Shown: positions 8,411 to 17,154 of the stretch, piece after piece
How the letters are laid out: each line of letters starts with the position of its first letter
How positions within the stretch are numbered: position 1 is the first letter of the stretch
Origin: Bacteroidota bacterium
Lineage (GTDB): Bacteria; Bacteroidota; Bacteroidia; AKYH767-A; 2013-40CM-41-45
NCBI GenBank assembly: GCA_004295015.1
Contig: SHNE01000045.1
Coordinates: forward strand, 1 to 64,000
Length of the DNA: 64,000 nucleotides
Direction of reading: 5' to 3'
Made by a program: the position numbers and the translations under genes
The notes under the pieces: model-generated
What the model was told of the DNA's origin: nothing
Databases searched by the model: none
Seen by the model: the letters and a program-made list of their open reading frames with translations, nothing else

Positions 8411-9775
8411 TTAATGTGCATGTGCCTCTCCCTTATTATTCATTTTAGCTAAAATGAAAAATGCTCCATTTACAACTACCTTACTATTTGCAGGAATCTC
8501 TTTGAGTAAAGTAATTTCACTATAACCCACATCAGTAGTGCCTTTACGAACCGGGATTTTTTCGAATATTGTTTCTTCTTCTTTAGTGTTATCGCCTTCC
8601 TTATGCTCATCATCCTTTCCACCGTGATCATGGTCGTGGTCGTGTCCGTGTTCATCATGTGCATGTCCGGCTATCTCGGCTTCTCCGTGTTCATGATGTT
8701 CCATTTCGGCATGAGCATCGGTAACAATAAAAATATAGTCCTGTCCTTCATGGTTTACAATAGCATTTGTAGGTACTGCATCTACGGTAGCGTTTTCTAA
8801 ACTGACGAGTGCGGTAATACTCATTCCATCAATCAAACCTCGTTTGTCTCCCTTTACCATAGCATGCACTGCTACGGCTTTTGTGTTTTGTTCAAATGTG
8901 TTGCTAATGGCATATACATCAGCATCGTATTCTTTACCAGGATTATTTGTAAGGGTAAAATGAATAGTTTGCCCAACCCTAATTTTTTGTAAATCCTTTT
9001 CATAAACATATAAATCCAAATGCAACTGGCTGTTGTCTACAATTTCTGCAATGGGATTTTTAGCATCTACGTAGCTCCCGATATTTACCATTATTTCGCT
9101 TACCGCTCCACTTAATGGACTAATAATATTGACAGTTGATTGAATGTTGTCACTAGTTAGCGAAGCTGGATTAATACCAATGAGTTCTAATTGCTTTTGT
9201 AAACTTGCTTTCCGTGCTTTAAGGGTTCTAAGTTCCGCATCAGCTGCTTGCAAATTTTTTAATGCTCCTGCGTTTCCTTCTTGTAATTCATTTTGCCGTG
9301 TAAATTCTAATTGGGCCAATATTGCTTTTGAAGAAACACTTAAAAACTCCTCTTGCATGGTGATAAATGAATTGTTACTGATGGTTGCGATAACCTGGCC
9401 TTTACTCACTGTGTTACCTGTTTGTACTAAAATGGATTGGATTACACCTCCTAATAGAGCTGTTGCATTTGCCCGGTTGTTGTTAGGCACTTTAAGTAAT
9501 CCATTAACTTTGAGTGAAGCAGTAAGTTGTTTTTTCTCAATACCTCCTAACTCAATTTTGATGGATTTTATTTGCTCAGCTGTAAGCGTTGCAGTGTTGT
9601 CGTTTTCGTGTTCACCATGATGCTCTTCATCATGTCCGGCTTCTTCTGCTTTAGTTTCAGATTTGCTTCCGCAAGACGATATGATGAATACGCCATAAGC
9701 CATTGCCAAAAGAAATATTATTTTAAATGATGGCGACTTCCATGCACTGATTTTATTTATGATGTTCTTTTTCAT
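8411..9775 (-). CDS. CzcB-like RND periplasmic adaptor with His-rich loop
   Basis: Membrane-fusion protein linking the inner-membrane RND pump to the outer-membrane channel. The N-terminus is a lipoprotein signal (IISSCGS, lipid on Cys), followed by a His/Glu-rich stretch (GHDEEHHGEHEND), a biotinyl-lipoyl-like and coiled-coil hairpin region (residues about 95-215), and beta-barrel domains. A second, very His-rich loop (HDEHGHDHDHDHGG, around residues 370-385) probably binds Zn or a similar divalent ion before transfer. It lies 12 bases after the pump gene and 9 bases before the ATPase gene. At 454 aa the length is usual for the family plus the His insert. Confidence 0.92.
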   Translation of the reverse strand: MKKNIINKISAWKSPSFKIIFLLAMAYGVFIISSCGSKSETKAEEAGHDEEHHGEHENDNTATLTAEQIKSIKIELGGIEKKQLTASLKVNGLLKVPNNNRANATALLGGVIQSILVQTGNTVSKGQVIATISNNSFITMQEEFLSVSSKAILAQLEFTRQNELQEGNAGALKNLQAADAELRTLKARKASLQKQLELIGINPASLTSDNIQSTVNIISPLSGAVSEIMVNIGSYVDAKNPIAEIVDNSQLHLDLYVYEKDLQKIRVGQTIHFTLTNNPGKEYDADVYAISNTFEQNTKAVAVHAMVKGDKRGLIDGMSITALVSLENATVDAVPTNAIVNHEGQDYIFIVTDAHAEMEHHEHGEAEIAGHAHDEHGHDHDHDHGGKDDEHKEGDNTKEEETIFEKIPVRKGTTDVGYSEITLLKEIPANSKVVVNGAFFILAKMNNKGEAHAH

Positions 9776-9787
9776 TTTTATGAGAAT

Positions 9788-12700
9788 TTATTTATTGATT
9801 AATAAATTGATGTTGATAATGGATTGATTTATCTGATTGATGGATTGAAGGTATTTTAACTGTACATCGGTTGCTGTCTGCAATGCGTTTGCATATTCTA
9901 TGTAACCAATTTCTCCACTACGGAAACTAAGCGTTGCCGTAGTGGCAATTGCTTCTGCATTTTTAATGGAAGAATTTTTAAAAAGGTTATACTGCTCAAG
10001 GTAAACCGCATATTGTTGAAAAGCATTTTGTAATTGGTTTTGCAAAAGCAATTTAGTATTGTCCGCCTCTTTCGTTAACGATTGCTGCTGCAATTTGAGC
10101 GATTTAATCTTTGCCGTGTTGCTGAAAAAAGTAAGCGGAATATTTATACCTACATTAAACCCTGTGAACCTTTCTGATGAACCAAAGTAAACATCGTTGT
10201 TGTTTACATTTTGGAAACCGATTATGGATTGGTTAAAATAACCTACATTAAAACCAGGAAGTGCTTGAGCTGTCTCCAGTTTTTTATTTTTCTCTGCTAT
10301 AACTACCTGTTGATACATCATTTGCAAAGAAGGATTTTGCATAATTGCAGATGTATCTAAACTTGCTGTTAATGTGATTGGCTCAAATACTTTGCTGACT
10401 TCAAAATCTTCGCTACTGTTCATGAGCGTTTTTAACGAGTTATAAGTTGCAGCATATTCGGTTTCTGCTTGTTTAAAGAGCAATGTAATTTCATTGCGCT
10501 TTGTTTCGGCGGTTGTTTTTTCCAGCAGGTTTGTTTCACCTGTATTGTAGCGCAATGTTGCAGCATTTACAAAATCACCATACAAACTGTCCAACTGCTT
10601 TAGCATAACTTTTGCCGTTTGCACATACTGCAACTGATAATAAAGCAATTGTGCCTGTGCTTTTATTTCGTTTGCTGTTGCCTGTTGTTTTAACTCGCTC
10701 TTTTGATATTCGGCTTTGTACAATCCCGAACGGGCACTGTAATACGTGGGGAAAGGAATGTTTTGTGCAATCTGAAAACTGTTGTCCTTATTAATGCTGT
10801 TGAACTGCCCGTATTGATAATTGAGCTCTGTTTTGGGCAATTCAAAAAAGGAGTTTTTCAGTTTTGAATACGACTCCACATTGAGTTGTGATGATTGAAT
10901 TTGAAGGTTGTTTTTTAATGACAATTCAATCACATCATTTGGTGAAAGTTCTTTTGGTGTTTGTGCGCTTGTAATTGTAAAACCGAAAACACTAAACAAT
11001 AAAATGAGTGCAGCTACATTAGGCTTCAGTTTCCTTACTCCTGAAAACAAAAGATAGAGCAGAGGCAAAACAAACAGCGTTAAAAATGTTGCGGTAAGCA
11101 GTCCCCCAATCACAACTGTTGCCAAAGGTTTTTGAACTTCTGCCCCTGCCCCGTGTGAAAGTGCCATTGGTAAAAAACCGAGTGATGCAACGGTGGCTGT
11201 CATTAGCACGGGTCGCAAACGGATTCTAGTTCCTTGCTTTATGCGTTCTAAAATATCGGTCATTCCGGCTTTTTCCAATTGGTTGAAAGTTCCTATCAAC
11301 ACAATTCCGTTCAATACTGCAACACCAAACAAGGCAATAAAACCTACACCTGCCGAAATACTAAAAGGCATATCACGAATAATCAAAGCGAATACTCCAC
11401 CGATTGCACTCATTGGAATAGCTGTATAAATAAGTGCTGCCTGCTTGACAGAATTGAAAGTGAAATAAAGCAACACGAAAATGAGAGCCAATGCAACGGG
11501 CAAAGCAATCATCAGGCGTTTCGAGGCTGCTTTCAAGTTTTCAAAAGTTCCTCCGTAGGTGTAATAGTATCCTTCTGGTAGTTTTACTTTTGCCGCAAGT
11601 TGCTTTTCAATATCATCCACGACACTTTCTACATCTCTCCCTTTTACATTAAATCCAACAACAATTCTTCGTTTACCATCCTCCCGGCTAATTTGCGCAG
11701 GTCCTAATTCCATTTTTATATCTGCAACTTGTGATAACGGAATTTGTGTTCCGTTTCTAATTGGGATGTATAAATGACTTACATCGTCAATGTTATTTCG
11801 GTGGGTGCTGTCCAATCTAACCACTAATTCAAATTTGCGTTCATTTTCAAATACCACACCAGCCCCACCACCCGCAAAGGCAGTGCTTACAATGTGATTG
11901 ATGTCCTCAATATTTAAACCATAGTTAGCAATCTGAGAACGGTTGTATTTGATTACGATTTGTGGTAGTCCTGCCACCCGTTCAACACTTGGTTCGGTTG
12001 CACCGTCCACATTTTGCACAACTGCATTTACTTTGTTGGCATATTCTAAAAGTGTGTCCATGTTTTCACCGAAAATCTTTACGGCTACATCTTGGCGAAT
12101 GCCAGTCATTAGTTCATTGAACCGCATTTGAATAGGTTGGTTTTTCTCAAAAAACACTCCGGGAATTGTATTGAGTTTTTCTTCAAATTCTTCTGCCAAT
12201 TCATCGTAAGATATATCCCGTTTCCATTCGCTTTTCGGTTTTAAAATAATCATCATATCCGTTGCTTCGGGTGGCATTGGGTCTGTAGGAACTTCAGCAG
12301 CCCCCGATTTACCAACTACCATTTTTACCTCATCAAATTCTTTGATTAGTCGTGATGCCTTCATAGAAGTTTCCAAACTTTGAGATAAAGATGTGCCTTG
12401 TGGAAGGATACAATGAAATGCAAAATCACCCTCCTGCAATGTTGGGATAAATTCACCACCCATTTTTGAAAATATGAAAACAGAAATTGCGAATACAGCA
12501 ATAGTTGCTCCTACGAATATTTTTTTAAAACGAATTGCTTTATCTAGAAGAGGAGCATAAATGCGTTGGAAATAATTCATCATCCTATCGCTAAAAGTCT
12601 GCTTGTGCGATACATTTTTAGATAGGAAAGATGCACACATCATTGGAATGTAGGTAAAAGATAAAATCAATGCTCCGAAAATGGCAAAACTCACAGTTTG

Positions 12701-14134
12701 CGCCATCGGAACAAACATTTTACCTTCGATACCTACTAAAGTCAGAATTGGGATATATACAATTAGAATAATAATTTCACCAAAAGAGGCACTCTTACGT
12801 ATTTTTGAGGCGGACACAAGCACTTCACTGTCCATTTCTATCTGTGTTAATTTTCCTTTTGTTTTCCTTAACCCTAAATGATGCATCGTCGCTTCCACAA
12901 TAATAACTGCCCCGTCCACGATCAAACCAAAGTCTATGGCACCTAAACTCATTAAGTTTGCACTTACACCAAATACATTCATCATTCCCAATGCAAACAA
13001 CATAGACAAGGGAATGGCAGAAGCCACAATCAATCCTGCACGAAGATTTCCAAGGAATAGTACCAATACAAAAATGACAATCAATGCTCCTTCAATCAGA
13101 TTTTTTTCAACGGTAGAAATCGCGCGGTTAACCAAATCGGTTCTGTCTAAATAGGGTTCAATCACCACATCAGGAGGCAATGATTTTTGAATGTTTTGCA
13201 TTTTATCTTTTATGCGACTAACAACATCAGCACTATTCGCACCTTTCAGCATCATGACCACTCCGCCTACTGCATCAACTTCTCCGTTATAAGTCATTGC
13301 ACCATATCGCACCGCACTACCAAAATGCACTTCCGCCACATCTTTTATCAGGATTGGAATGCCATTTGGATTGGTTTTAACAACAATGTTTTTGATGTCA
13401 TCAAACGAACTAATTAAACCTACACCACGAATGAAATAGGCGTTTGGCTTTTTGTCAATGTATGCTCCGCCAGTGTTTTCGTTGTTTTTTTCTAAAGCAG
13501 TAAAAATTTCGGGAATGGTTATTCCCATTGCAACGAGGCGGTCAGGGTTTACGGCAACTTCATACTGTTTCAGTTGCCCGCCAAAACTGTTTACTTCTGC
13601 AATTCCTGCCGTGCCATATAGTTGTCGGGCAACAATCCAATCTTGCATTGTCCGCAAATCCATAGCCGTGTATTTTCCTTCACTACCCTTTTTCGGATGA
13701 ATGATGTATTGATACACTTCGCCTAAACCTGTGCTTACAGGTGCTAATTCAGGTGTGCCAACGCCTTTAGGGATTTTTTCTTCTGCCTCCTTTAGCCTTT
13801 CATAAATAAGTTGCCGGGCAAAATAGATGTCCACTTTATCATCAAACACAACGGTAATAACCGAAAGTCCAAAGCGGGAAATACTACGTAGCTCTTCCAA
13901 ATCGGGAAGGTTGGCAATGCTTTGTTCAATTGGGTAAGTTACAAGCTGCTCTACTTCTTGTCCTGCAAGGGTTGGGCAAACAGTTATGATTTGCACTTGG
14001 TTATTGGTGATGTCTGGAACTGCATCAATAGCCAATTTAGTTGCACTCCACACTCCCCATACAATGAGTGCAAGTGTCATCAATCCAATGATGAATTTGT
14101 TTTTTATGCTGAACGCAATTATTCTGTCTAACAT
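9788..14134 (-). CDS. CzcA-type RND metal pump fused to a TolC-like outer-membrane channel
   Basis: 1448-residue fusion. Residues 1 to about 1030 are a heavy-metal RND pump: N-terminal helix, two periplasmic loops, and TM4 with LGAIDFGLIVDGAVIIVE. DFG...VDGAV is the signature of the Zn/Co/Cd (HME1/2, CzcA) branch. After the last pump helix the protein runs through a signal-peptide-like segment (LILLFSVFGFTITSAQ, about residues 1045-1060) into about 390 residues of a TolC/OEP protein with long helices (SLKNNLQIQSSQLNVESY, ETNLLEKTTAETKRNE). The pump drives metal out by proton antiport. The internal SAQ site suggests the channel half may be cut free during export. It heads the operon with the adaptor and ATPase. 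Confidence 0.93.
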   Translation of the reverse strand: MLDRIIAFSIKNKFIIGLMTLALIVWGVWSATKLAIDAVPDITNNQVQIITVCPTLAGQEVEQLVTYPIEQSIANLPDLEELRSISRFGLSVITVVFDDKVDIYFARQLIYERLKEAEEKIPKGVGTPELAPVSTGLGEVYQYIIHPKKGSEGKYTAMDLRTMQDWIVARQLYGTAGIAEVNSFGGQLKQYEVAVNPDRLVAMGITIPEIFTALEKNNENTGGAYIDKKPNAYFIRGVGLISSFDDIKNIVVKTNPNGIPILIKDVAEVHFGSAVRYGAMTYNGEVDAVGGVVMMLKGANSADVVSRIKDKMQNIQKSLPPDVVIEPYLDRTDLVNRAISTVEKNLIEGALIVIFVLVLFLGNLRAGLIVASAIPLSMLFALGMMNVFGVSANLMSLGAIDFGLIVDGAVIIVEATMHHLGLRKTKGKLTQIEMDSEVLVSASKIRKSASFGEIIILIVYIPILTLVGIEGKMFVPMAQTVSFAIFGALILSFTYIPMMCASFLSKNVSHKQTFSDRMMNYFQRIYAPLLDKAIRFKKIFVGATIAVFAISVFIFSKMGGEFIPTLQEGDFAFHCILPQGTSLSQSLETSMKASRLIKEFDEVKMVVGKSGAAEVPTDPMPPEATDMMIILKPKSEWKRDISYDELAEEFEEKLNTIPGVFFEKNQPIQMRFNELMTGIRQDVAVKIFGENMDTLLEYANKVNAVVQNVDGATEPSVERVAGLPQIVIKYNRSQIANYGLNIEDINHIVSTAFAGGGAGVVFENERKFELVVRLDSTHRNNIDDVSHLYIPIRNGTQIPLSQVADIKMELGPAQISREDGKRRIVVGFNVKGRDVESVVDDIEKQLAAKVKLPEGYYYTYGGTFENLKAASKRLMIALPVALALIFVLLYFTFNSVKQAALIYTAIPMSAIGGVFALIIRDMPFSISAGVGFIALFGVAVLNGIVLIGTFNQLEKAGMTDILERIKQGTRIRLRPVLMTATVASLGFLPMALSHGAGAEVQKPLATVVIGGLLTATFLTLFVLPLLYLLFSGVRKLKPNVAALILLFSVFGFTITSAQTPKELSPNDVIELSLKNNLQIQSSQLNVESYSKLKNSFFELPKTELNYQYGQFNSINKDNSFQIAQNIPFPTYYSARSGLYKAEYQKSELKQQATANEIKAQAQLLYYQLQYVQTAKVMLKQLDSLYGDFVNAATLRYNTGETNLLEKTTAETKRNEITLLFKQAETEYAATYNSLKTLMNSSEDFEVSKVFEPITLTASLDTSAIMQNPSLQMMYQQVVIAEKNKKLETAQALPGFNVGYFNQSIIGFQNVNNNDVYFGSSERFTGFNVGINIPLTFFSNTAKIKSLKLQQQSLTKEADNTKLLLQNQLQNAFQQYAVYLEQYNLFKNSSIKNAEAIATTATLSFRSGEIGYIEYANALQTATDVQLKYLQSINQINQSIININLLINK

Positions 14135-14172
14135 TTTTTAATCAGTTTAATGAATGAATACATGAATACTTA

Positions 14173-14222
14173 CAGTGTGAATACACTGCAAATAGTATTG
14201 TTTTGTTCTGTGCTAACAGAAC
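14173..14222. promoter_or_regulatory. Two inverted repeats before the metal-efflux operon
   Basis: CAGTGT-GAAT-ACACTG (14173-14188) and GTTCTGT-GCTA-ACAGAAC (14205-14222) are perfect inverted repeats between the DUF6660 gene and the pump gene. Neither is followed by a T-run on either strand, so they look more like operator sites or a leader structure than terminators. Confidence 0.4.
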
Positions 14223-14234
14223 ATCATAAATTAA

Positions 14235-14555
14235 TTAGCTGATTTTGGGCGGTTGCCAAATGGTCATATACACCTCAGAGACAAAAGAAGCATTAAAAAG
14301 AGGAAAGCTCTGTGAAGTAACAGGTGACTGATTGTGTACAGAAGTCGAATAAAATTGTGTGTTTATTGATTGACCACAACAAGAACAAAGACAAAATGGT
14401 GAACAAGTTTCAGTGTCGGAGTCATGGTCGGAATGATTTGCAGAGGCTATAAGTGAGCTGTCCATACTTTCATATTTACAGTCCTCCATGTCGCTACATG
14501 GCAGTACTGCCAAAGCAAAAAGATAAAAACTAAATATAAATGTAAAGAATTTCAC
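14235..14555 (-). CDS. DUF6660-like small cysteine-rich exported protein
   Basis: A 106-residue protein with a signal peptide (MKFFTFIFSFYLFALAVLPC) and a Cys/His/Asp-rich middle: DCKYESMDS, NHSDHDSDTETCSPFCLCSCCG. It ends in a short tail with QPPKIS. I place it in the DUF6660 family, small proteins usually found just upstream of CzcA/CusA pumps in Bacteroidota. The cysteine cluster could bind a soft metal in the periplasm; that is inference. It lies 100 bases upstream of the RND pump, with two inverted repeats in between, and probably reports on or buffers metal for it. Confidence 0.7.
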   Translation of the reverse strand: MKFFTFIFSFYLFALAVLPCSDMEDCKYESMDSSLIASANHSDHDSDTETCSPFCLCSCCGQSINTQFYSTSVHNQSPVTSQSFPLFNASFVSEVYMTIWQPPKIS

Positions 14556-14826
14556 GGGCTCAAATATAAGAACAAAAGTGGATAGTTGAAATAGTGCCCA
14601 AAAACAACTGAAACTCCGCTTTTTAGGTTTGCTTAGATCCCCCTTAACGTTGACCTTTATTAAAGGGTTGCCAACTATTTGTAATGTTGTTTACTCACAT
14701 ATTAGAATAACAAGGTTAATATCAACAATTATAATTTAAACATTCATTGCTGTACAATCTTGATATGGCTGAACGTTTTCTATTTCACTTTATTGAAAGT
14801 GCACAATATTTTACACTACTTCTGCC

Positions 14827-14893
14827 TCCTCAGGAACACATCAATTTACCGCAGAAATAAATTCTAGCGAAACATTCCCAATGTCTCCTACAT
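14827..14893. repeat. Degenerate direct repeat, copy 1
   Basis: Shares CTCAGGAA, TCAATTTACCGCAGA and CGAAACATTC in the same order and spacing as 15236-15303. Copy 2 continues into the nuclease remnant, so both may be remains of the same gene family. Confidence 0.5.
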
Positions 14894-15080
14894 ACACTAT
14901 CAGCTTTTTCTTGAATTTCCTATCCTTCCAATTTTTTCTTAATGAAATAGCTGTTGGAACTGTAGGGCCGGTTCAAAATAATCGTTCCAATCTTTTTGTA
15001 TCCCAGACAATTAAAAACAGACATTTTGATAACTACTTAATGGTGCACTAAAACCTATAATTTGGATCGCACCAATCACC

Positions 15081-15106
15081 AACCTGTGTACGTTTAAACA
15101 CAGGTT
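15081..15106. repeat. Perfect inverted repeat, related to 51393-51416
   Basis: AACCTGTGT and ACACAGGTT flank an 8-base centre (15090-15097). Over 25 bases it differs from the site at 51393-51417 at only four positions. It has no adjoining T-run, so it is not a terminator; a recombination or protein-binding site is more likely. Confidence 0.6.
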
Positions 15107-15109
15107 CCA

Positions 15110-15241
15110 TCAACCTCCAGTCAATATCTTTGCAGTAATAGTCATTACATTATCCTCAGAAGGCTTCACTGCAATGAACCCTACCTTTGTATTGATCATG
15201 GCAGGTCCCCAGAAAAAACCACTTTGTTTTATAAAATACTC
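15110..15241 (-). pseudogene. Remnant of a PD-(D/E)XK-nuclease-family C-terminus
   Basis: Read on the minus strand, 15241 down to a TGA at 15112-15110 encodes EYFIKQSGFFWGPAMINTKV followed by NVMTITAKILTGG. This matches the C-terminal end of the protein at 4899-5504 (EYFKKQGWLFWGPSIIRDKV ... AVTIAAKILTR). Upstream, in another frame, 15300-15250 encodes VSLRVFVCGKLR, similar to ISFGLIAGKIYR of the same protein, followed by a gap and frameshift. The catalytic half is absent. It is therefore a truncated, shifted copy of that gene. Confidence 0.75.
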
Positions 15242-15303
15242 AGGAAAGCCTCAATTTACCGCAGACAAAAACTCTCAACGAAACATTCATTGAGGCCTAC
15301 GTA
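15236..15303. repeat. Degenerate direct repeat, copy 2
   Basis: Second copy of the sequence at 14827-14893 (shared TCAATTTACCGCAGA and CGAAACATTC). On the minus strand it overlaps the decayed middle of the nuclease remnant. Confidence 0.5.
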
Positions 15304-15386
15304 AAACGTGACAGAAACATGAATGCTTCCTCGTTTGCTACCAGGCAGGCTATGGGCTTCATTGCATTTCGGCAAACAAAATAATG

Positions 15387-15421
15387 AAAAATAAAAAAAA
15401 TCCCCGTTTTTTCGAAACGGG
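15387..15421 (-). terminator. Rho-independent terminator, minus strand
   Basis: Stem CCCGTTT/AAACGGG (15403-15409 with 15415-15421), five-base loop, followed on the minus strand by a run of eight T (15400-15393). No minus-strand gene precedes it except the tRNA fragment at 15448-15462, so it looks like the former terminator of a tRNA-Cys gene. Confidence 0.75.
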
Positions 15422-15447
15422 CTAAATGGCTTCTATTGAAGCAAAAG

Positions 15448-15462
15448 TGGAGGTTCCGAGCG
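15448..15462 (-). pseudogene. tRNA-Cys-like 3'-end fragment (possible attachment scar)
   Basis: On the minus strand this reads CGCTCGGAACCTCCA: the last four bases of a T-stem, a 7-base acceptor strand, a U discriminator and an encoded CCA. The intact tRNA-Cys at 59822-59892 ends CGCTCGGGACCT, one base different, in the same orientation. Nothing upstream resembles the rest of a tRNA. A tRNA 3' end followed by a terminator is what a site-specific integration at a tRNA gene leaves behind. Confidence 0.55.
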
Positions 15463-15572
15463 TTTTTGTTAAATGCAAATCCTAGCTTAAATTCAACAAT
15501 TCAGGTCAATATACGTTGAGACTTGGTAAGCCCACGAGCCGCTATTTCATTAATATCGATTACTTCATCAGA

Positions 15573-15589
15573 AACTAATTGAATTAGTT
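15573..15589. promoter_or_regulatory. Operator-like palindrome before the copper cassette
   Basis: AACTAATT-G-AATTAGTT is a perfect 8-base inverted repeat with a one-base centre, ending 17 bases before the ATG at 15607. The following TATATCTTTA resembles a weak -7 box, so a bound repressor would block transcription. Confidence 0.45.
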
Positions 15590-15606
15590 ATATCTTTACT
15601 TCTATC

Positions 15607-16014
15607 ATGCATCGAAATTCAGTAATATTAAGAAGCATAGACTACCTTTTATTGTTAGTCCTGTCATACAATTATTTCTGTTCTGCTATTTGCTCTTTTA
15701 GCAAAGATGGATGTTGTGGCAAAGAGACCATTGCATTACACGATAATTGTTGTGGTTCTCATGACAATGATTCCGGTGAGTCAAAGGACGACTGTCAAAA
15801 TAACCACCTTTCTTTTTTTAAAACACTTGGTCAGTTCGGTTCAGGGCAAAATATTGATGCGCCTAAAGTGTTTGAGACATCGATAGGGACTCTCGATCCA
15901 ATATTTGTATTAGAACCAATCTCCACTGACAATATACTTTTTGAAAGCAATGGCTTTCATCCACCTCCACCCGAAGCGGACATTCGTATATTTATTCAGA
16001 GTTTTCAAATTTGA
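15607..16014 (+). CDS. Small Cys-rich exported protein, HYC_CC_PP-like
   Basis: A 135-residue protein with an N-terminal hydrophobic export segment (YLLLLVLSYNYFCSAICSF), a Cys/His cluster (KDGCCGKETIALHDNCCGSHD), and a C-terminal signature HPPPPEADIRIFIQSFQI. The tail resembles that of the 137-aa protein at 27642 (APPLKSDIVILIQSFLI) and more loosely that at 19632, so the three appear to be one family placed ahead of metal-handling genes. The cysteine pairs are plausible soft-metal ligands. It is the first gene of the copper island and sits behind an operator-like palindrome. Confidence 0.65.
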   Translation: MHRNSVILRSIDYLLLLVLSYNYFCSAICSFSKDGCCGKETIALHDNCCGSHDNDSGESKDDCQNNHLSFFKTLGQFGSGQNIDAPKVFETSIGTLDPIFVLEPISTDNILFESNGFHPPPPEADIRIFIQSFQI

Positions 16015-16114
16015 TTTCTTTCTTTTTTTTGTTTACACGGCAGAAGAATTTCTGACCGTGCACGACTGTTTTCAGTCCTTTCCATATAAATAGAATCATT
16101 CAAAAAAAAAGAAA

Positions 16115-16627
16115 ATGAAAAAGATAATTTTAATACTGCTTTTCGCAGCTGCACCTTTTATGCAACAAAGTTATGCGCAAACAAATAAGGACCAGCCAAT
16201 TGCTAAAGTTTTGGCCGCATATATGAATCTTAAAAATGCTCTCGTTACAAACGATGTAAATAAGGCAAGAGAAAGTGTCAAAACAATGCTCTATGAAATC
16301 GAGAAAGTATCGATGGATAAGATGACTAAAGACCAACATAATGTTTGGATGAAATACACAAAAAAACTTTCTTATGACGCTACTCACATCAGCGAAACAG
16401 ATAAGATTGATCATCACAGAGAACATTTTGTATCGCTTTCAAAAAACATGTATGAAGTTGTAAAAGCGTTCCCCGGTTCCGACCCGGTATTTTATCAATT
16501 TTGCCCGATGGCAAATGAAGGTAAAGGGGCATATTGGTTAAGCGAACAGGAAAAAATCCACAACCCATATTACGGGGACAAAATGAATGGATGTCCTTCC
16601 ACTAAGGAAACAATTCAGGCGAAATAA
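16115..16627 (+). CDS. DUF3347 domain protein, exported
   Basis: 170 aa with a signal peptide (IILILLFAAAPFMQQSYAQ) followed by one DUF3347 domain. The domain shows its conserved end, FCPMANEGKGAYWLSEQEK and NPYYGDKMNGCPS, in which Cys, Met and His residues are candidate copper ligands. The same domain closes the CusB-like adaptor at 33200-34975. DUF3347 proteins are commonly found in copper and silver efflux loci of Bacteroidota, probably as periplasmic metal binders. It follows the Cys-rich gene by 100 bases and precedes the DUF2231 gene by 62. Confidence 0.85.
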   Translation: MKKIILILLFAAAPFMQQSYAQTNKDQPIAKVLAAYMNLKNALVTNDVNKARESVKTMLYEIEKVSMDKMTKDQHNVWMKYTKKLSYDATHISETDKIDHHREHFVSLSKNMYEVVKAFPGSDPVFYQFCPMANEGKGAYWLSEQEKIHNPYYGDKMNGCPSTKETIQAK

Positions 16628-16689
16628 TTATTTATCAATGCAAGGCGGACGATCAAACCGTCTTGCATTTTTATTAATTCACATAAAAA

Positions 16690-17154
16690 ATGATTCAAGA
16701 CCTATTCAATCAGTTCCCAAATCAACATCCATTATTTGTACATTTTCCCATTGCCTTGTTGCTTGCAGCGGTATTGGGACAACTTGCTGTTTTGATTTTC
16801 CCAAAAAACAAAAATTTAAAATGGCTCACTTTTCTCTTGCTTATTTCGGGTTGGTTAGGGGCATTAATTGCCGTACAGACGGCTGTTCATATTAGCGGTG
16901 GGGCAGACGAAAAAGCAATTGAAATTTTTGAAGCACATCGTTTATTGGGCCTGACGACCTTTTGGCTGTCACTTGCAGCAACAATAATTCGATTCCTAAC
17001 AATTAATTGGTTCAGAAAAAAATGGGTTGAAATTATGTTAGCAATTCTAATTGCAACAACTGGAATTTTTGTAATCACGACAGGGCATCGTGGTGCACAG
17101 TTAGTTTATATCTACAATGTAGGTCCCCAAGGGAATAATGTAATGTCAAAATGA
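16690..17154 (+). CDS. DUF2231-type membrane protein
   Basis: 154-residue protein with four predicted transmembrane helices and the N-terminal DUF2231 motif HPLFVHFPIALLLAAVLG. Conserved histidines (HPLFVHF, EAHRLLG, GHRGAQLVY) sit near the ends of helices, so haem or metal binding is possible, but the family function is not established. Its end overlaps the start of the multicopper oxidase gene by four bases (ATGA-type), so the two are translationally coupled and probably work together in the envelope. Confidence 0.8.
   Translation: MIQDLFNQFPNQHPLFVHFPIALLLAAVLGQLAVLIFPKNKNLKWLTFLLLISGWLGALIAVQTAVHISGGADEKAIEIFEAHRLLGLTTFWLSLAATIIRFLTINWFRKKWVEIMLAILIATTGIFVITTGHRGAQLVYIYNVGPQGNNVMSK

Larger units (their letters stand above)
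14556..15606. other. Gene-free zone with decayed gene and boundary marks
   Basis: About 1 kb with no intact gene. It holds a degenerate direct repeat (14827-14893 and 15236-15303), an inverted repeat related to one at 51.4 kb, the remnant of a nuclease gene, a minus-strand terminator, a tRNA 3'-end fragment, and an operator-like palindrome just before the copper cassette. The density of scars suggests a junction between separately acquired DNA blocks. Confidence 0.7.

Noticed and set aside
15448..15462. Complete second tRNA-Cys
   Set aside because: Only the last 15 bases match; no anticodon or D arm can be found upstream.
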